Source: Halovenus halobia (lineage in GTDB: Archaea; Halobacteriota; Halobacteria; Halobacteriales; Haloarculaceae). From it: a stretch of 64,000 nt of DNA. Shown piece after piece: positions 35,551 to 44,545 of the stretch. Each line of letters begins with the position of its first letter. Position 1 is the first letter of the stretch. Where the stretch lies: the NCBI RefSeq assembly GCF_051414135.1, contig NZ_JBLKOA010000001.1:1243996-1307995 (forward strand). The letters are read 5' to 3'. Position numbers and translations under genes: made by a program. Below the pieces are notes generated by a model, which worked only from the letters and a program-made list of their open reading frames with translations, was not told the origin of the DNA and did no database searches.

Positions 35551-36204
35551 TTACCCCTGCAACAGATTCATTACTTCATCAACGACGCCAGGTTCGACAG
35601 CGACGACGTAGCGGTTGCCGGCTGTCAGTTGCGTATCTGAGCGAGCAATCCGGTTGCCCTCTTCGTTCGAGATGATAAGTGTCCCCTCGGGGAATCGCAC
35701 CTCCGAGAGTTGCTTGCCTGCCGCCGGTGCGCCCTCGGCCACGCGGACGTACATAATCTCGAAGGTGCCAGCCACGTCGGTAAGCGTCTGGACGTCGCCG
35801 CCGACGATTTCGTTGGCAGCGATCCGTGCCCCCGCTCGCTCGGGGAACACAATCGTGTCGACAAACCGGGTGTAGGCTTCGCCGGTGAACCTGTCGATGC
35901 GCGCAACGGTCCGAATGTCCGGTACGACATCTGCGGCGACCATACAGACCGCGAGGTTCAGCCCTGTTTCACCCGTCAGCGCCGCAATCACGTCTGCGTC
36001 CTCGATTCCCGCCTGCTCGATGATTTCGGGGTTGGTTGCGTCGCCGTTGATGATGGTCGCAGTCCACTCGTCGGCGATATCCGAGACGATACGCTCGTCG
36101 CGTTCGATAACCGTTACATTATGCCCTCGGTCAGCGAGCAATCGCATTGTCTGTACACCGACTCGCCCACCGCCAGCGATGATTACGTCGAGTGATTGTG
36201 TCAT
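35551..36204 (-). CDS. Single-RCK TrkA-family regulatory protein
   Basis: A 217-residue protein with one TrkA_N domain (VIIAGGGRVGVQT, then VIERDERIV) and one TrkA_C domain (about 135-215). It starts three bases after the stop of an APC permease gene on the same strand, so it is probably the cytosolic nucleotide- or ligand-sensing partner of that permease rather than part of the Trk K+ system. Confidence 0.88.
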   Translation of the reverse strand: MTQSLDVIIAGGGRVGVQTMRLLADRGHNVTVIERDERIVSDIADEWTATIINGDATNPEIIEQAGIEDADVIAALTGETGLNLAVCMVAADVVPDIRTVARIDRFTGEAYTRFVDTIVFPERAGARIAANEIVGGDVQTLTDVAGTFEIMYVRVAEGAPAAGKQLSEVRFPEGTLIISNEEGNRIARSDTQLTAGNRYVVAVEPGVVDEVMNLLQG

Positions 36205-36207
36205 GAA

Positions 36208-37650
36208 TTATCCCTCCGTTGTCGCTGCTGTGTCGCGGTTGTCTTCACCGCCCTCCGACTGTGCGTCTGTCCGCTGTTTGAGCGCCAGGAAAGCCAGTCC
36301 GCCCAGCAGAATCCAGCCGACACTGAGCGCCAGCGCCAGCGGGTCAGTGCGAACCAGATAGGCCACGAGCACGACTGTCAACAGCAGATTGAGCGCGATG
36401 CCAATCAGCGGCGGCGCTGGGTAGAACGGCATCTTGTAGGGCCGGTTCATGTCGGGGCGTTCGCGCCGAAGCCTGATCACGGCCACGTTGACGATGATAA
36501 ACGAAAGCAGGAAGAACAGACTCGACATGTTGCCAGCGCTCTGTGTCGGCAACACCACCGACCCGAGCATGACCACTGCGCTCGCCACGATGGCGACAAA
36601 GGGCGTCCCGAAGCGGTGGTGCAACTGGCCGAACGAGGGCAGCAACTGCCCCTCTCGACCCATCGAGAACGCAACCCGCGAGGAAGCAATGACGACAGCG
36701 TTCAGCGCCGTCAGTGTCGAGAACACTGCGCCGAAGACGATGAGTGCACCACCATTCTGGATGATTGGGAGTCCAGTCGGCATGAACGACGTTGCCGCCG
36801 TGGCGATTCCCGCTTCGCCTGCCGCCGCGAGACCATCCGCCCCGAGCGTTCCCACCGCAACGGTGACGACAGCCAGATATACCACGACTGTCACCCCGAG
36901 ACTGATGAAGATTGCCTTCGGGATGTTCTCTCTGGGATTTTTCACCTCCTCGGTGACCGTCGTGATGAGGTCGTACCCCTCGAAGGCGATGAAGGTCAGT
37001 CCCATCGCGGGCAGAATTGCCGTTGCCCCCTGAGGGAACAGCGGCTGGAACTCGGCTCCCGAGAACATCGGTGAGGCGAGTCCGAACCCGACGAAGACGA
37101 CGAGAATACTCACCTTGATAATCGTGAATATCGTCTCGGCACTCCCGCTTGCCGCCGTCGATACCGCATTCAGCGCGACGAGGGCAAACACCGCGACAAA
37201 CGCTAGCAAGACGGACAGCGGCAGCGACGCCTCGATGACGGGAATCGCAACCGCCCCAACTGCGTCCGGCGGCGGGACAATTCCGTAGACGTGCAACAGT
37301 TCGAGGAAGTTCGGTGCAAAGCCCAGCGCGTACAGCGCCCCGGCGATCATGTAGGCAAACCAGAGCATCCAGCCCATGATGAACGAGGCGAAGTCGTCGA
37401 AAATCTCTCGGACGAACGCGTACCCGCCGCCACTCTTCGGAATCGAGGCTGCGAGTTCGGCGTAGGACAGCCCGGTAAATGCCGTCACGACGCCGTTCAG
37501 CGCGAAGACGGCAATCGCGGCCGGCCCGGCAATCTCCGCTGCCAGTCCTGTCAGGACGAAGATACCTGCGCCGATCATCGCGCCCATGCCGATCATCGTC
37601 GCGTCTAACAACCCGAGTTCCGCGTTCGGTGAGCGCGTTTGGCTACTCAT
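36208..37650 (-). CDS. APC-family amino acid permease
   Basis: A 480-residue transporter of the amino acid-polyamine-organocation superfamily with 12 predicted helices. The first helix carries MGAMIGAGIFVLTG, and FIAFEGYDLITTVTEEVKNP is the conserved helix-6 region. Substrate is unknown. ATG 37650 is chosen since the upstream in-frame stretch is not conserved-looking. An A/T-rich TTTTTTATTC about 55-65 nt upstream may be the TATA box. It is co-transcribed with the single-RCK protein. Confidence 0.9.
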   Translation of the reverse strand: MSSQTRSPNAELGLLDATMIGMGAMIGAGIFVLTGLAAEIAGPAAIAVFALNGVVTAFTGLSYAELAASIPKSGGGYAFVREIFDDFASFIMGWMLWFAYMIAGALYALGFAPNFLELLHVYGIVPPPDAVGAVAIPVIEASLPLSVLLAFVAVFALVALNAVSTAASGSAETIFTIIKVSILVVFVGFGLASPMFSGAEFQPLFPQGATAILPAMGLTFIAFEGYDLITTVTEEVKNPRENIPKAIFISLGVTVVVYLAVVTVAVGTLGADGLAAAGEAGIATAATSFMPTGLPIIQNGGALIVFGAVFSTLTALNAVVIASSRVAFSMGREGQLLPSFGQLHHRFGTPFVAIVASAVVMLGSVVLPTQSAGNMSSLFFLLSFIIVNVAVIRLRRERPDMNRPYKMPFYPAPPLIGIALNLLLTVVLVAYLVRTDPLALALSVGWILLGGLAFLALKQRTDAQSEGGEDNRDTAATTEG

Positions 37651-37838
37651 CGTCACACGATAGTGCCACAATCGGTTCGAGTCCTTGCACACCCGCACAT
37701 CTCAATCCGAATAAAAAATACTCCGGCTTTGTTCCTCTCCACTGGGAGTCGGGCCGACGTTTAATTACCAGGCACCGTGCTCGGAGTTCAGGCGCGTTGA
37801 CCCCCAAAACCAAAGCGACAGGCTCCATTGGTTGAGGT

Positions 37839-38438
37839 ATGGCCTCTGACCTCGGGAATATGCTCAGGATGATGAATATCCTCGGCGACGAGGGGTTCGT
37901 CGACGCCTTGGAAAACGCCGAACGACTGGTAGATAGTGCCGACAGAACACTCGAACGCGTCGAGAAAATTGAGAGTGACGCCGAACAGGCCGTCCGGGAA
38001 GCGAACGAGACGCTGACCGCCGTCGACAACCGACTGGCAACGTTCGACGAGACCATCTCGCTGCTCGAAGCGAAGATCGAAGCCGGATTCAGCATTGGAT
38101 TTTTCTTTTTCGGCCTGAACCGGTATCTCGCCGGTGAACTCTTCCTGGCCGTGGCGCTGTTCGGAATGGGATTACTCGGCGCGTCGTCGCTGGTCGTGAC
38201 GATTGTGACACTGCCACAGGTCCGGCGACTCCGCAAAATGGGGCTCACCGCGTGGCGGCACGTCGACGACGATGACGGGGACGAGACGGACGACCAGTCA
38301 TCGTCCGAGGCAACCGAGTTGAACACGGACGGCGGACGGAGGACAACCCCGAACTCAGCGTCACAGAGCGACGCCGACCGGGATACAGCGTCGTCGCGCA
38401 GACGCCGCGCTGGCCGGTACGGTCGTCACCGCGAGTAA
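37839..38438 (+). CDS. Coiled-coil membrane protein of unknown function
   Basis: A 199-residue protein with a long amphipathic coiled coil (about 15-80), two membrane helices (about 80-125, EAGFSIGFFFFGLNRYLAG then LFGMGLLGASSLVV) and a hydrophilic tail of about 65 residues rich in Asp, Ser and Thr ending in an Arg cluster. It resembles haloarchaeal hypothetical proteins with a sensor-like helical rod, but I cannot assign a role. Confidence 0.65.
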   Translation: MASDLGNMLRMMNILGDEGFVDALENAERLVDSADRTLERVEKIESDAEQAVREANETLTAVDNRLATFDETISLLEAKIEAGFSIGFFFFGLNRYLAGELFLAVALFGMGLLGASSLVVTIVTLPQVRRLRKMGLTAWRHVDDDDGDETDDQSSSEATELNTDGGRRTTPNSASQSDADRDTASSRRRRAGRYGRHRE

Positions 38439-38478
38439 CTGCCAGTGCAACTCATCGAGTCAGAGACAGTAGGATGTG

Positions 38479-38517
38479 CGGCCAGACGCGCGAGCAGTTC
38501 AGGATGGCGTCTGGCCG
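38479..38517. repeat. 11-bp perfect inverted repeat
   Basis: CGGCCAGACGC (38479-38489) pairs fully with GCGTCTGGCCG (38507-38517) around a 17-nt loop. It lies about 40 bp after the coiled-coil protein gene. It may be a terminator-like hairpin, a small RNA or a protein binding site. Confidence 0.55.
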
Positions 38518-38729
38518 GGTAGTGGGGTGGGGCCCTGGGTGGTATCTACCGATGATGGCTGCAAACCAGATCCAGGAGTGAATCTCTCGATAGTGTGGGG
38601 TTGGGTGCTCTTCCAAGGCCCATCTACGGATACAGATACCCTGCTAATAAACGCTTTGAAACAGAATAGGCATTTATTCCCTTTCGGTGGCTGTATTCTG
38701 CCCGGTTACGGACCCTTGGGTATGGGTAA

Positions 38730-38906
38730 GTGGTCGCGGTGGCAACCGGCGCAACAGCGGTGCTCGCTGGGTGTTCAAGGGGAGCCGTCGGCCAACCGTG
38801 CCCACAACTGCGTGAGATGGACCACCGACGGGCCGAGTCGGGGCAGCGAGCAGTTGAGGCATCGCCCGCAACCGAGCGGTTTGCGGCACTAGTCTGGGCC
38901 GCCTGA
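38730..38906 (+). CDS. Possible 58-residue lipoprotein-like peptide
   Basis: An ORF starting GTG directly after an in-frame TAA encodes a hydrophobic start with ATGATAVLAGC, which looks like a lipobox or membrane segment, followed by a polar tail. Codon usage is normal for the genome, unlike the other frames here. It could also be a decayed lipoprotein gene whose true start was lost. Confidence 0.3.
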   Translation: MVAVATGATAVLAGCSRGAVGQPCPQLREMDHRRAESGQRAVEASPATERFAALVWAA

Positions 38907-38953
38907 GTACGCCTATCGAAGTTGTTAAATCGACACTGTGTGAACCGTTGGGT

Positions 38954-39208
38954 ATGCAGAAGCTGATCATCCACGGCGACCCGGGTATTCGGAAGGGTGC
39001 AACCATCGAATACGAGGGGTCGGAGTTCGTCTGTTTCGGCATCAACCGGCAGTGCGAATGGAACGGTCCTGACGAGGTCCAGTTGTGGTGTACGGTCGGT
39101 ACGCCCGACGAGAAAGACGCCTACGAACGGCGTGAGTATATCCCGATGCATCTCGATGTCGACGACGCGGACGCCGAGGAGATTTCAGTCATCGAGGCCG
39201 CGGCCTGA
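38954..39208 (+). CDS. HAH_0734-family conserved haloarchaeal protein
   Basis: An 84-residue protein beginning MQKLIIHGDPGIRKGATIEY with the central WNGPDEVQLWCT segment, matching a family known only from halophilic archaea and without assigned function. A TATA-like GTTAAATC lies about 30 nt upstream of ATG 38954. Its stop is directly followed by the end of a convergent small membrane-protein gene. Confidence 0.8.
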   Translation: MQKLIIHGDPGIRKGATIEYEGSEFVCFGINRQCEWNGPDEVQLWCTVGTPDEKDAYERREYIPMHLDVDDADAEEISVIEAAA

Positions 39209-39209
39209 G

Positions 39210-39419
39210 TTACGAACTCGGCTCTCGGCTGGGACAGCTCCGACTGCCGTCGTATTCTGCGGTCACCGCTGCGAACACGCTCGTGAGCAGGAGCAACGTC
39301 GACTGCTCTAGCCCGAATACGGCGGTGTTCGTGGCCGCGAGGACGAAACACACCCCAGCGAGAAGCCACAGCGTGACGTACTGTGCCCGTCCGCTCCGAA
39401 TCGACTCGCGAAGTGACAT
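39210..39419 (-). CDS. Small two-helix membrane protein
   Basis: A 69-residue protein with a short basic N-terminus (MSLRESIRSGR), two hydrophobic helices (about 14-31 and 36-52) and a charged tail. ATG 39419 is preferred to ATG 39443 because the basic start precedes the first helix in both cases and the shorter form is compact. Function unknown; it converges on the HAH_0734 gene. Confidence 0.5.
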   Translation of the reverse strand: MSLRESIRSGRAQYVTLWLLAGVCFVLAATNTAVFGLEQSTLLLLTSVFAAVTAEYDGSRSCPSREPSS

Positions 39420-39523
39420 ACTCTGTGAGTGGGCAGCCAGCATAATAGCAATTCTGTGAACTGCAGTTCACAAGGTTGCAATGCCGTGTTTTTTATTTCC
39501 GGCACCCAACCACTCTGACAGCG

Positions 39524-40516
39524 ATGGGCTTTCTTAAGACAGCGCTTCGTGCGGTTCTGTTCGTCGGAGTTGTAGCGATTGGCGTCGCCGCTGGCTGGTT
39601 CCTGTTTCTGTGGTACCCGAGTTCGGGTCGGGAACTGCTCGGCATGCTGTTGCTCGTCCTCGCGATTCCGGCGGTCGTCCGAGTCGGTGCGTCGGTTGCC
39701 GGGTCAGTCGTCCCCGGATACAACGTCGCAGAGGTTGGCGTTACGGGTGCAATTTCGCGCAACAGCGGCGGCGGCATTGGCTCGGCACCGACAGGAGCCA
39801 ACGCTGACCGAATTGTCGACCAGATCGAGCGCGCAGACGCCGACAGCAGTGTCGACGCTCTGGTCGTTCGGCTGAACACACCCGGCGGCGAAATCGTCCC
39901 CAGCGAAGATATCAAACTCGCTGCCGAGGAGTTCGACGGGCCAACAATTGCGTACACAACAGACACCTGTGCAAGTGGCGGCTACGAGATTGCAAGTGGC
40001 TGTGACGAAATCTGGGCACGCGATGGGAGTATCGTTGGCTCGATTGGCGTCATCGGCTCACGGGTCACCGCCGCCGAACTGGCCGACCGACTCGGCATCC
40101 AGTACGAACAGTTGACTGCCGGCGAGTACAAAGACGCCGGGACGCCGCTGAAGGAACTCGAAGACGACGAACGAGAGTATCTGCAGGGACTGATCGACGA
40201 CTACTACGAGCAGTTCGTCTCGAACGTTGCCGAGCGCCGCGAGATGGACGAAGCGACAATCGAGGAGACAGAGGCTCGCGTCTATATCGGGACGAAAGCC
40301 CACGAAGAGGGGCTTGTCGACGAACTTGGAACGAAAGACGACGTGCTTGACGCGCTCGAAGACCGGCTGAACGCGCCGGTCACCGTCCGCGAGTTCGAGC
40401 CACAGTATCCGCTCGCACAGCGGGTCCAGTTGGGTTCCCAGCGGTTCGCCTTTGCCTTCGGCGCGGGCATCGCCAGCATCTTTTCGGCCGAGGGCGACCA
40501 GTTCAAATTCCGATAA
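39524..40516 (+). CDS. sppA: Signal peptide peptidase SppA-like serine protease (S49)
   Basis: A 330-residue membrane protease. Two N-terminal helices (about 5-45) anchor a crotonase-like domain. The nucleophile is Ser151 in CASGGYEIA and the general base Lys203 in GEYKDAG; the 52-residue spacing equals that of bacterial SppA. LNTPGGEIVPSEDI is the conserved strand before the active site. The role is probably degradation of leftover signal peptides in the membrane. ATG 39524 follows TATA-like TTTTTTATTT by about 27 nt. Confidence 0.92.
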   Translation: MGFLKTALRAVLFVGVVAIGVAAGWFLFLWYPSSGRELLGMLLLVLAIPAVVRVGASVAGSVVPGYNVAEVGVTGAISRNSGGGIGSAPTGANADRIVDQIERADADSSVDALVVRLNTPGGEIVPSEDIKLAAEEFDGPTIAYTTDTCASGGYEIASGCDEIWARDGSIVGSIGVIGSRVTAAELADRLGIQYEQLTAGEYKDAGTPLKELEDDEREYLQGLIDDYYEQFVSNVAERREMDEATIEETEARVYIGTKAHEEGLVDELGTKDDVLDALEDRLNAPVTVREFEPQYPLAQRVQLGSQRFAFAFGAGIASIFSAEGDQFKFR

Positions 40517-40597
40517 GGCGGCGAGCAATTCTCGCCTGCGAAAATGCGAGGGTGCGTTATATGTATGTCCGGCGGGAACAGAGTGACAACGTCATTC

Positions 40598-41200
40598 ATG
40601 AGTTTGATGATCGATATTCGGAAGCTGGGGTTGTTCAACAAGATGGCCAAGCAGGGCGGCAACACGGTTGCAGACCATCTCAGCCAGATGACCGGGATGG
40701 AAACGGAGATGGAGATTACGAAAATCAACTTCATCGATATCCCCGACATTCAGGCTCACGTCGGTGACGAGAAACAGATTGGCATCAGCATCGAGATGAC
40801 TGAACGTCCCTACGGTCATATTCTATTCCTGTTCAACGCCGAAGACGCGAAGAAACTCGCCCACGGGATGATGGGCGACATGGGCGACGGCGGCGAGGCG
40901 ACCGACGGCTTCACTGATATGGAGCGGTCGGCCATTCAGGAGATTGGCAACATCATGACCTCCGGCTTTATCGATGGCTGGGCAAACGTCCTGAACACGA
41001 CAATCGATATGTCGACGCCGACGTTTACCTACGGCCCCGGCAGTGGGATGGTCAACGAACTCGTTGGCAACCGAGACGACGAGATGGCACTGATGTTCGA
41101 CTCGCGAGTCCACGCACTCGAATCCGATATCAACGTCAAAGTCTACACCTTCCCTGAACTCGACGAACTCGTGAGCCTGATGCAAGAAATCGAAGTGTAA
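40598..41200 (+). CDS. cheC: CheC-family chemotaxis phosphatase
   Basis: A 200-residue CheC-like protein. The family has two phosphatase motifs of the type D/S-x3-E-x2-N. The C-terminal one is intact (RSAIQEIGNI, Glu115 and Asn118, followed by Pro about 21 residues on). The N-terminal one reads AKQGGNT, with Gln in place of the Glu, so one site is probably dead. It would dephosphorylate CheY-P or bind an adaptation protein. No other chemotaxis gene is near. ATG 40598 is the best start given TATA-like GTTATATG about 40 nt upstream. Confidence 0.85.
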   Translation: MSLMIDIRKLGLFNKMAKQGGNTVADHLSQMTGMETEMEITKINFIDIPDIQAHVGDEKQIGISIEMTERPYGHILFLFNAEDAKKLAHGMMGDMGDGGEATDGFTDMERSAIQEIGNIMTSGFIDGWANVLNTTIDMSTPTFTYGPGSGMVNELVGNRDDEMALMFDSRVHALESDINVKVYTFPELDELVSLMQEIEV

Positions 41201-41260
41201 GCGACGTCCCAAACCTTGTAGGTCTGCCATTTATACCGGTTGATCCCGTAGTCATTTTGC

Positions 41261-42415
41261 ATGGATTTGTTAGAAGAGAGTATTGTCCCCGAGCACGCAC
41301 GAGCGGTTAAACAGGAAGCGCGTGAGTTTGCCGAGGAACATATCGAGCCAAACGCAGCGGAGTACTTCGAGAGCGGCGACTACCCCGAAGAAATCATCCA
41401 GAAAGGCGAGGAAGCCGGACTGGTCGGACAGGGAATTAGCGAGGAATACGGTGGCCGTGGCTTTTCGCTCGCCGAGACGCTGGCGCTTGCCGAGGAGTTC
41501 TACAGGGCCGACGCAGGGATTGGACTATCACTGCAACTGCCCGACTTCGGCACCGACCTCGTGGAGATGTACGGCACCGAAGAACAGAAAGAGAGCTATC
41601 TCCGCCCGATTGCCGAAAACGAGATGCGCTCCGGACTCGGCGTCTCCGAACCCGATACCGGCAGCGACATGGCCGGGATGCAGACTGCCGCCGAGAAAGA
41701 CGGCGACGAGTGGGTGCTGAACGGTGAGAAATACTGGGTCGGCAACGGTGTCGAGGGAGACTGGCTGACTATCTACGCCCGAACTGGAGACGACGAAGAC
41801 AACCGCTACGGCAACTTTTCGCTGTTTATTGTCCCGACGGACGCGCCTGGCTATCACGCCGAGCACATCCCCGAGAAGATGTGTTACCGCGCCTCGAAGC
41901 AGGCCCACATCACCCTGGATAACTGCCGCATCCCCGAGGACCACATCATCGGCGAGGAAGGCCAGGGATTCTATATGATTGCTGATTTCTTCAACAAGGG
42001 TCGGGCAGTCGTTGCCGGCCACGGCCTCGGTCTCGCTGCTGCGGCCATCGAGGAAGCCTCCTCGTTCGTTCACGACCGCGAGGCATTCGGCCGGACCATC
42101 GACGAGTTCCAGTCTGTCCAACACGACCTCGCAGACATGCGTATGGAGTTCGAGTCTGCCCGTGCGCTGTCGTGGCGGGCCGTCGAGAAGGTCGAAAACC
42201 ACGACAACGCCGGCTACTGGGCCGCACTCTCGAAGGCGACAGCCACCGAGGCTGCCACCGAGTGCGCCGAGCGAGGTATGCAACTGTACGGCGGCCGCTC
42301 CGTGCTCGAAGAAAACCGCATCTCCCGTGTCTACCGTGACGTCCGTGTCCCGGTCATCTACGAGGGCGCAAACCCTATCCAGCGCAATCTGATCTACAGC
42401 CAGGCGCCGCGATAA
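41261..42415 (+). CDS. Acyl-CoA dehydrogenase
   Basis: A 384-residue flavoenzyme of standard length. SEPDTGSDMAGM is the FAD/substrate loop, AFGRTIDEFQSVQHDLADM the middle signature, and the catalytic Glu is in IYEGANPIQRNLI. It introduces the alpha-beta double bond of acyl-CoA; chain-length preference is not readable. A TATA-like TTTATACC lies about 27 nt upstream, indicating a leaderless single-gene transcript. Confidence 0.93.
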   Translation: MDLLEESIVPEHARAVKQEAREFAEEHIEPNAAEYFESGDYPEEIIQKGEEAGLVGQGISEEYGGRGFSLAETLALAEEFYRADAGIGLSLQLPDFGTDLVEMYGTEEQKESYLRPIAENEMRSGLGVSEPDTGSDMAGMQTAAEKDGDEWVLNGEKYWVGNGVEGDWLTIYARTGDDEDNRYGNFSLFIVPTDAPGYHAEHIPEKMCYRASKQAHITLDNCRIPEDHIIGEEGQGFYMIADFFNKGRAVVAGHGLGLAAAAIEEASSFVHDREAFGRTIDEFQSVQHDLADMRMEFESARALSWRAVEKVENHDNAGYWAALSKATATEAATECAERGMQLYGGRSVLEENRISRVYRDVRVPVIYEGANPIQRNLIYSQAPR

Positions 42416-42654
42416 CATCTGTTTTCTTATACGTCGGCTCTCGGCGATTCCCGCCTCACCACCCAGTTCCGATTCTTCCTGAACGATTGTGTACATTAGC
42501 ACCTGTTTTCTTTCACTCTGCAACTGATGGTGGGGGTATTTCGCTGTTTATTTGTGGTGATTAACCATGTTGAATGTTATTTTGTAGCAAGGCTTTAGTC
42601 ACGAGGCCGATACAGTCTATATATGCTGTGTACATGGATTGAGAGGTGGTCTCT

Positions 42655-44544
42655 ATGACCGAGACGTTGATGTGGCGGATTGCGGGGGGGTCGGGTGACG
42701 GCATCGACTCGACAAGCCAGAACTTCGCCAAGGCGTTGATGCGCTCGGGACTGCACATCTTCACGCACCGTCATTATCCGTCCCGGATTCGCGGCGGCCA
42801 CACCTACGTCGAGGTGCGGGCGGGTGAACAGCGGGTGCGCTCCCGGGGCGACGGCTTCAACTTCCTGCTCTCGCTTGGCGACAGCTTCGCGCGCAACCCA
42901 AGTGAGGACGCCTACTACGGCAAAGAGGAACTGAAGCCGCTGACCGAGCATCTCGACGACCTCAACGAGGGGGGTGTCATCGTCTACGATACCGGGCTCA
43001 TCGACGAGGACGACGTCGCCGAGATTGGACTCGAGGAGCGCGCCGAGGAAAACGACTGGCACGTCTACCCGATTGACCTGCGGGCACTCGCCCGTGAACA
43101 CGGCCGCGAGGTGATGCGAAACACCGCTGGCATCGGTATCACGGCGGCGCTGCTGGATATGGACACGAGCTACTTCGAGGAGCTCATCACCGAGGCGATG
43201 ACCGGGGAGACGCGCGACCAGAATCTCGATATTCTCGACCGCGCCTACGAGCGGGGCCGGGAGTTCGACATCACCCACGACCTGCGAGCACCCTCGGGCG
43301 AACACGACAGCGAGATGGCGATGCTCAGCGGCTCGAACGCCATCGCTTACGGCGCACTCGACGAAGGTTGTCGGTTCATCGCCGGCTATCCGATGACTCC
43401 GTGGACGGACGTGTTCACGATTATGTCCCAGAACCTGCCGCATTTCGGCGGCATTTCTGAACAGGTCGAAGACGAGATTGCGGCCGCATCGCTCGCGCTG
43501 GGTGCCTCACACGCTGGTGCGAAGGCCATGTCTGGCTCGTCTGGTGGCGGGTTTGCGCTGATGAGCGAACCGCTTGGGCTGGCCGAGATGACAGAAACGC
43601 CGGTGGTCCTCGTCGAGGCAATGCGGGCCGGCCCGTCGACAGGTATGCCGACCAAACCCGAGCAGGCCGACCTCGAACACGTGCTCTACACGAGTCAGGG
43701 CGACTCCTGTCGGGTCGTGTTCGCGCCGGCAAACGTCCGGGAAGCCTACGACCAGACGCGCAAGGCCTTCGAGATGGCCTACGGCTACAACCTCCCGGCA
43801 ATTGTGGTCTACGACCAGAAGATTCAGGGTGAACTCCGGACTGTGCCCACTGACTTTTTCGACCGCGAGGCCACGGCCGGAATGGACGGCGTACTCAGCG
43901 AGGACGAACTCGCCGACGCAGCCCACGACGCCGCCGGGAAGTTCCAGCGCTATCGCCACGACGTCGAAGATGGCTCGAATCCGCGGTCGATCCCGGGCCA
44001 GAAAGGCGGTCGCCATCTTGTGACCGGCAACGAGTCGATGGAGGTCGGACATATCTCCGAGTCACCGGACAACCGCGTGGCACAGATGGACCGCCGGATG
44101 CGCAAACTCAGTTCGATTCGGGAGGACCTCGACGAGATGGATTCGTCCCACCAGACCTACCACGGCCCTGCAGACGCAGACCGAGCGATCCTCGTCTGGG
44201 GGAGCCAGCAGGACACGGTCTTCGAGGCTGTCGACCGACTCAACGCCCGCGGCGAGTCGGTGAAAGCACTTGGCGTGAGCGACCTGATGCCCTACCCGAA
44301 GACTGAGGTGACGGCCTTCCTCGAAAGCGTCGAGGAGTGTCTGGTGGTCGAGATGAACGCTACCGCACAGTTCCGCGGGCTGACACAGAAGGAACTCGGC
44401 CGGTTCGGGCCGAAACTGACCAGCCTGCTGAAATACGACGGCGAACCGTTCGAGCCCCACGAAATCGTGAGCGGGTTCGAGGAGATGAACAGCGGTACCC
44501 AGCCGGAGGGGAACATGCGACTCGAACCGGCAACTGGTGATTGA
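42655..44544 (+). CDS. porA: 2-oxoacid:ferredoxin oxidoreductase, alpha subunit (fused gamma-alpha)
   Basis: A 629-residue subunit in which the gamma domain (about 1-190, RIAGGSGDGIDSTSQNF and SRIRGGHTY) precedes the alpha pyrimidine-binding domain (about 205-400, GSNAIAYGALDEGCRFIAGYPMTP) and a C-terminal domain near 480-620. Length and sequence fit the haloarchaeal pyruvate-type enzyme better than the shorter 2-oxoglutarate one, but substrate is inferred. The ATG has a good Shine-Dalgarno GAGAGGTGG five bases upstream, and CTATATATG further up is the likely TATA box. Confidence 0.9.
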   Translation: MTETLMWRIAGGSGDGIDSTSQNFAKALMRSGLHIFTHRHYPSRIRGGHTYVEVRAGEQRVRSRGDGFNFLLSLGDSFARNPSEDAYYGKEELKPLTEHLDDLNEGGVIVYDTGLIDEDDVAEIGLEERAEENDWHVYPIDLRALAREHGREVMRNTAGIGITAALLDMDTSYFEELITEAMTGETRDQNLDILDRAYERGREFDITHDLRAPSGEHDSEMAMLSGSNAIAYGALDEGCRFIAGYPMTPWTDVFTIMSQNLPHFGGISEQVEDEIAAASLALGASHAGAKAMSGSSGGGFALMSEPLGLAEMTETPVVLVEAMRAGPSTGMPTKPEQADLEHVLYTSQGDSCRVVFAPANVREAYDQTRKAFEMAYGYNLPAIVVYDQKIQGELRTVPTDFFDREATAGMDGVLSEDELADAAHDAAGKFQRYRHDVEDGSNPRSIPGQKGGRHLVTGNESMEVGHISESPDNRVAQMDRRMRKLSSIREDLDEMDSSHQTYHGPADADRAILVWGSQQDTVFEAVDRLNARGESVKALGVSDLMPYPKTEVTAFLESVEECLVVEMNATAQFRGLTQKELGRFGPKLTSLLKYDGEPFEPHEIVSGFEEMNSGTQPEGNMRLEPATGD

Positions 44545-44545
44545 G

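Larger units (their letters stand above)
38439..38953. other. 515-bp intergenic region with hairpin and a possible mini-gene
   Basis: Between the coiled-coil protein and the HAH_0734 gene there is no established gene. It contains an 11-bp perfect inverted repeat (38479-38517), G-rich sequence, A/T-rich stretches near 38645-38690 and a GTG-started mini-ORF (38730-38906). No tRNA, RNase P or SRP RNA motif is recognisable. Confidence 0.6.

Noticed and set aside
38560..38600. Possible C/D-box guide RNA near ATGATGG
   Set aside because: The C-like box is imperfect and no matching D box (CTGA) lies at the right distance.
38476..38892. 138-codon open frame between the coiled-coil and HAH_0734 genes
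   Set aside because: Runs through the hairpin and A/T-rich stretch, has unusual composition and no start context; the shorter GTG frame overlapping it looks more like coding sequence.
42480..42500. GATTGTGTACATTAG before porA as another sulfur-island operator
   Set aside because: Only partly like TATTGTACAATA, has an extra GT in the centre and lies far upstream of the TATA box of an unrelated gene.
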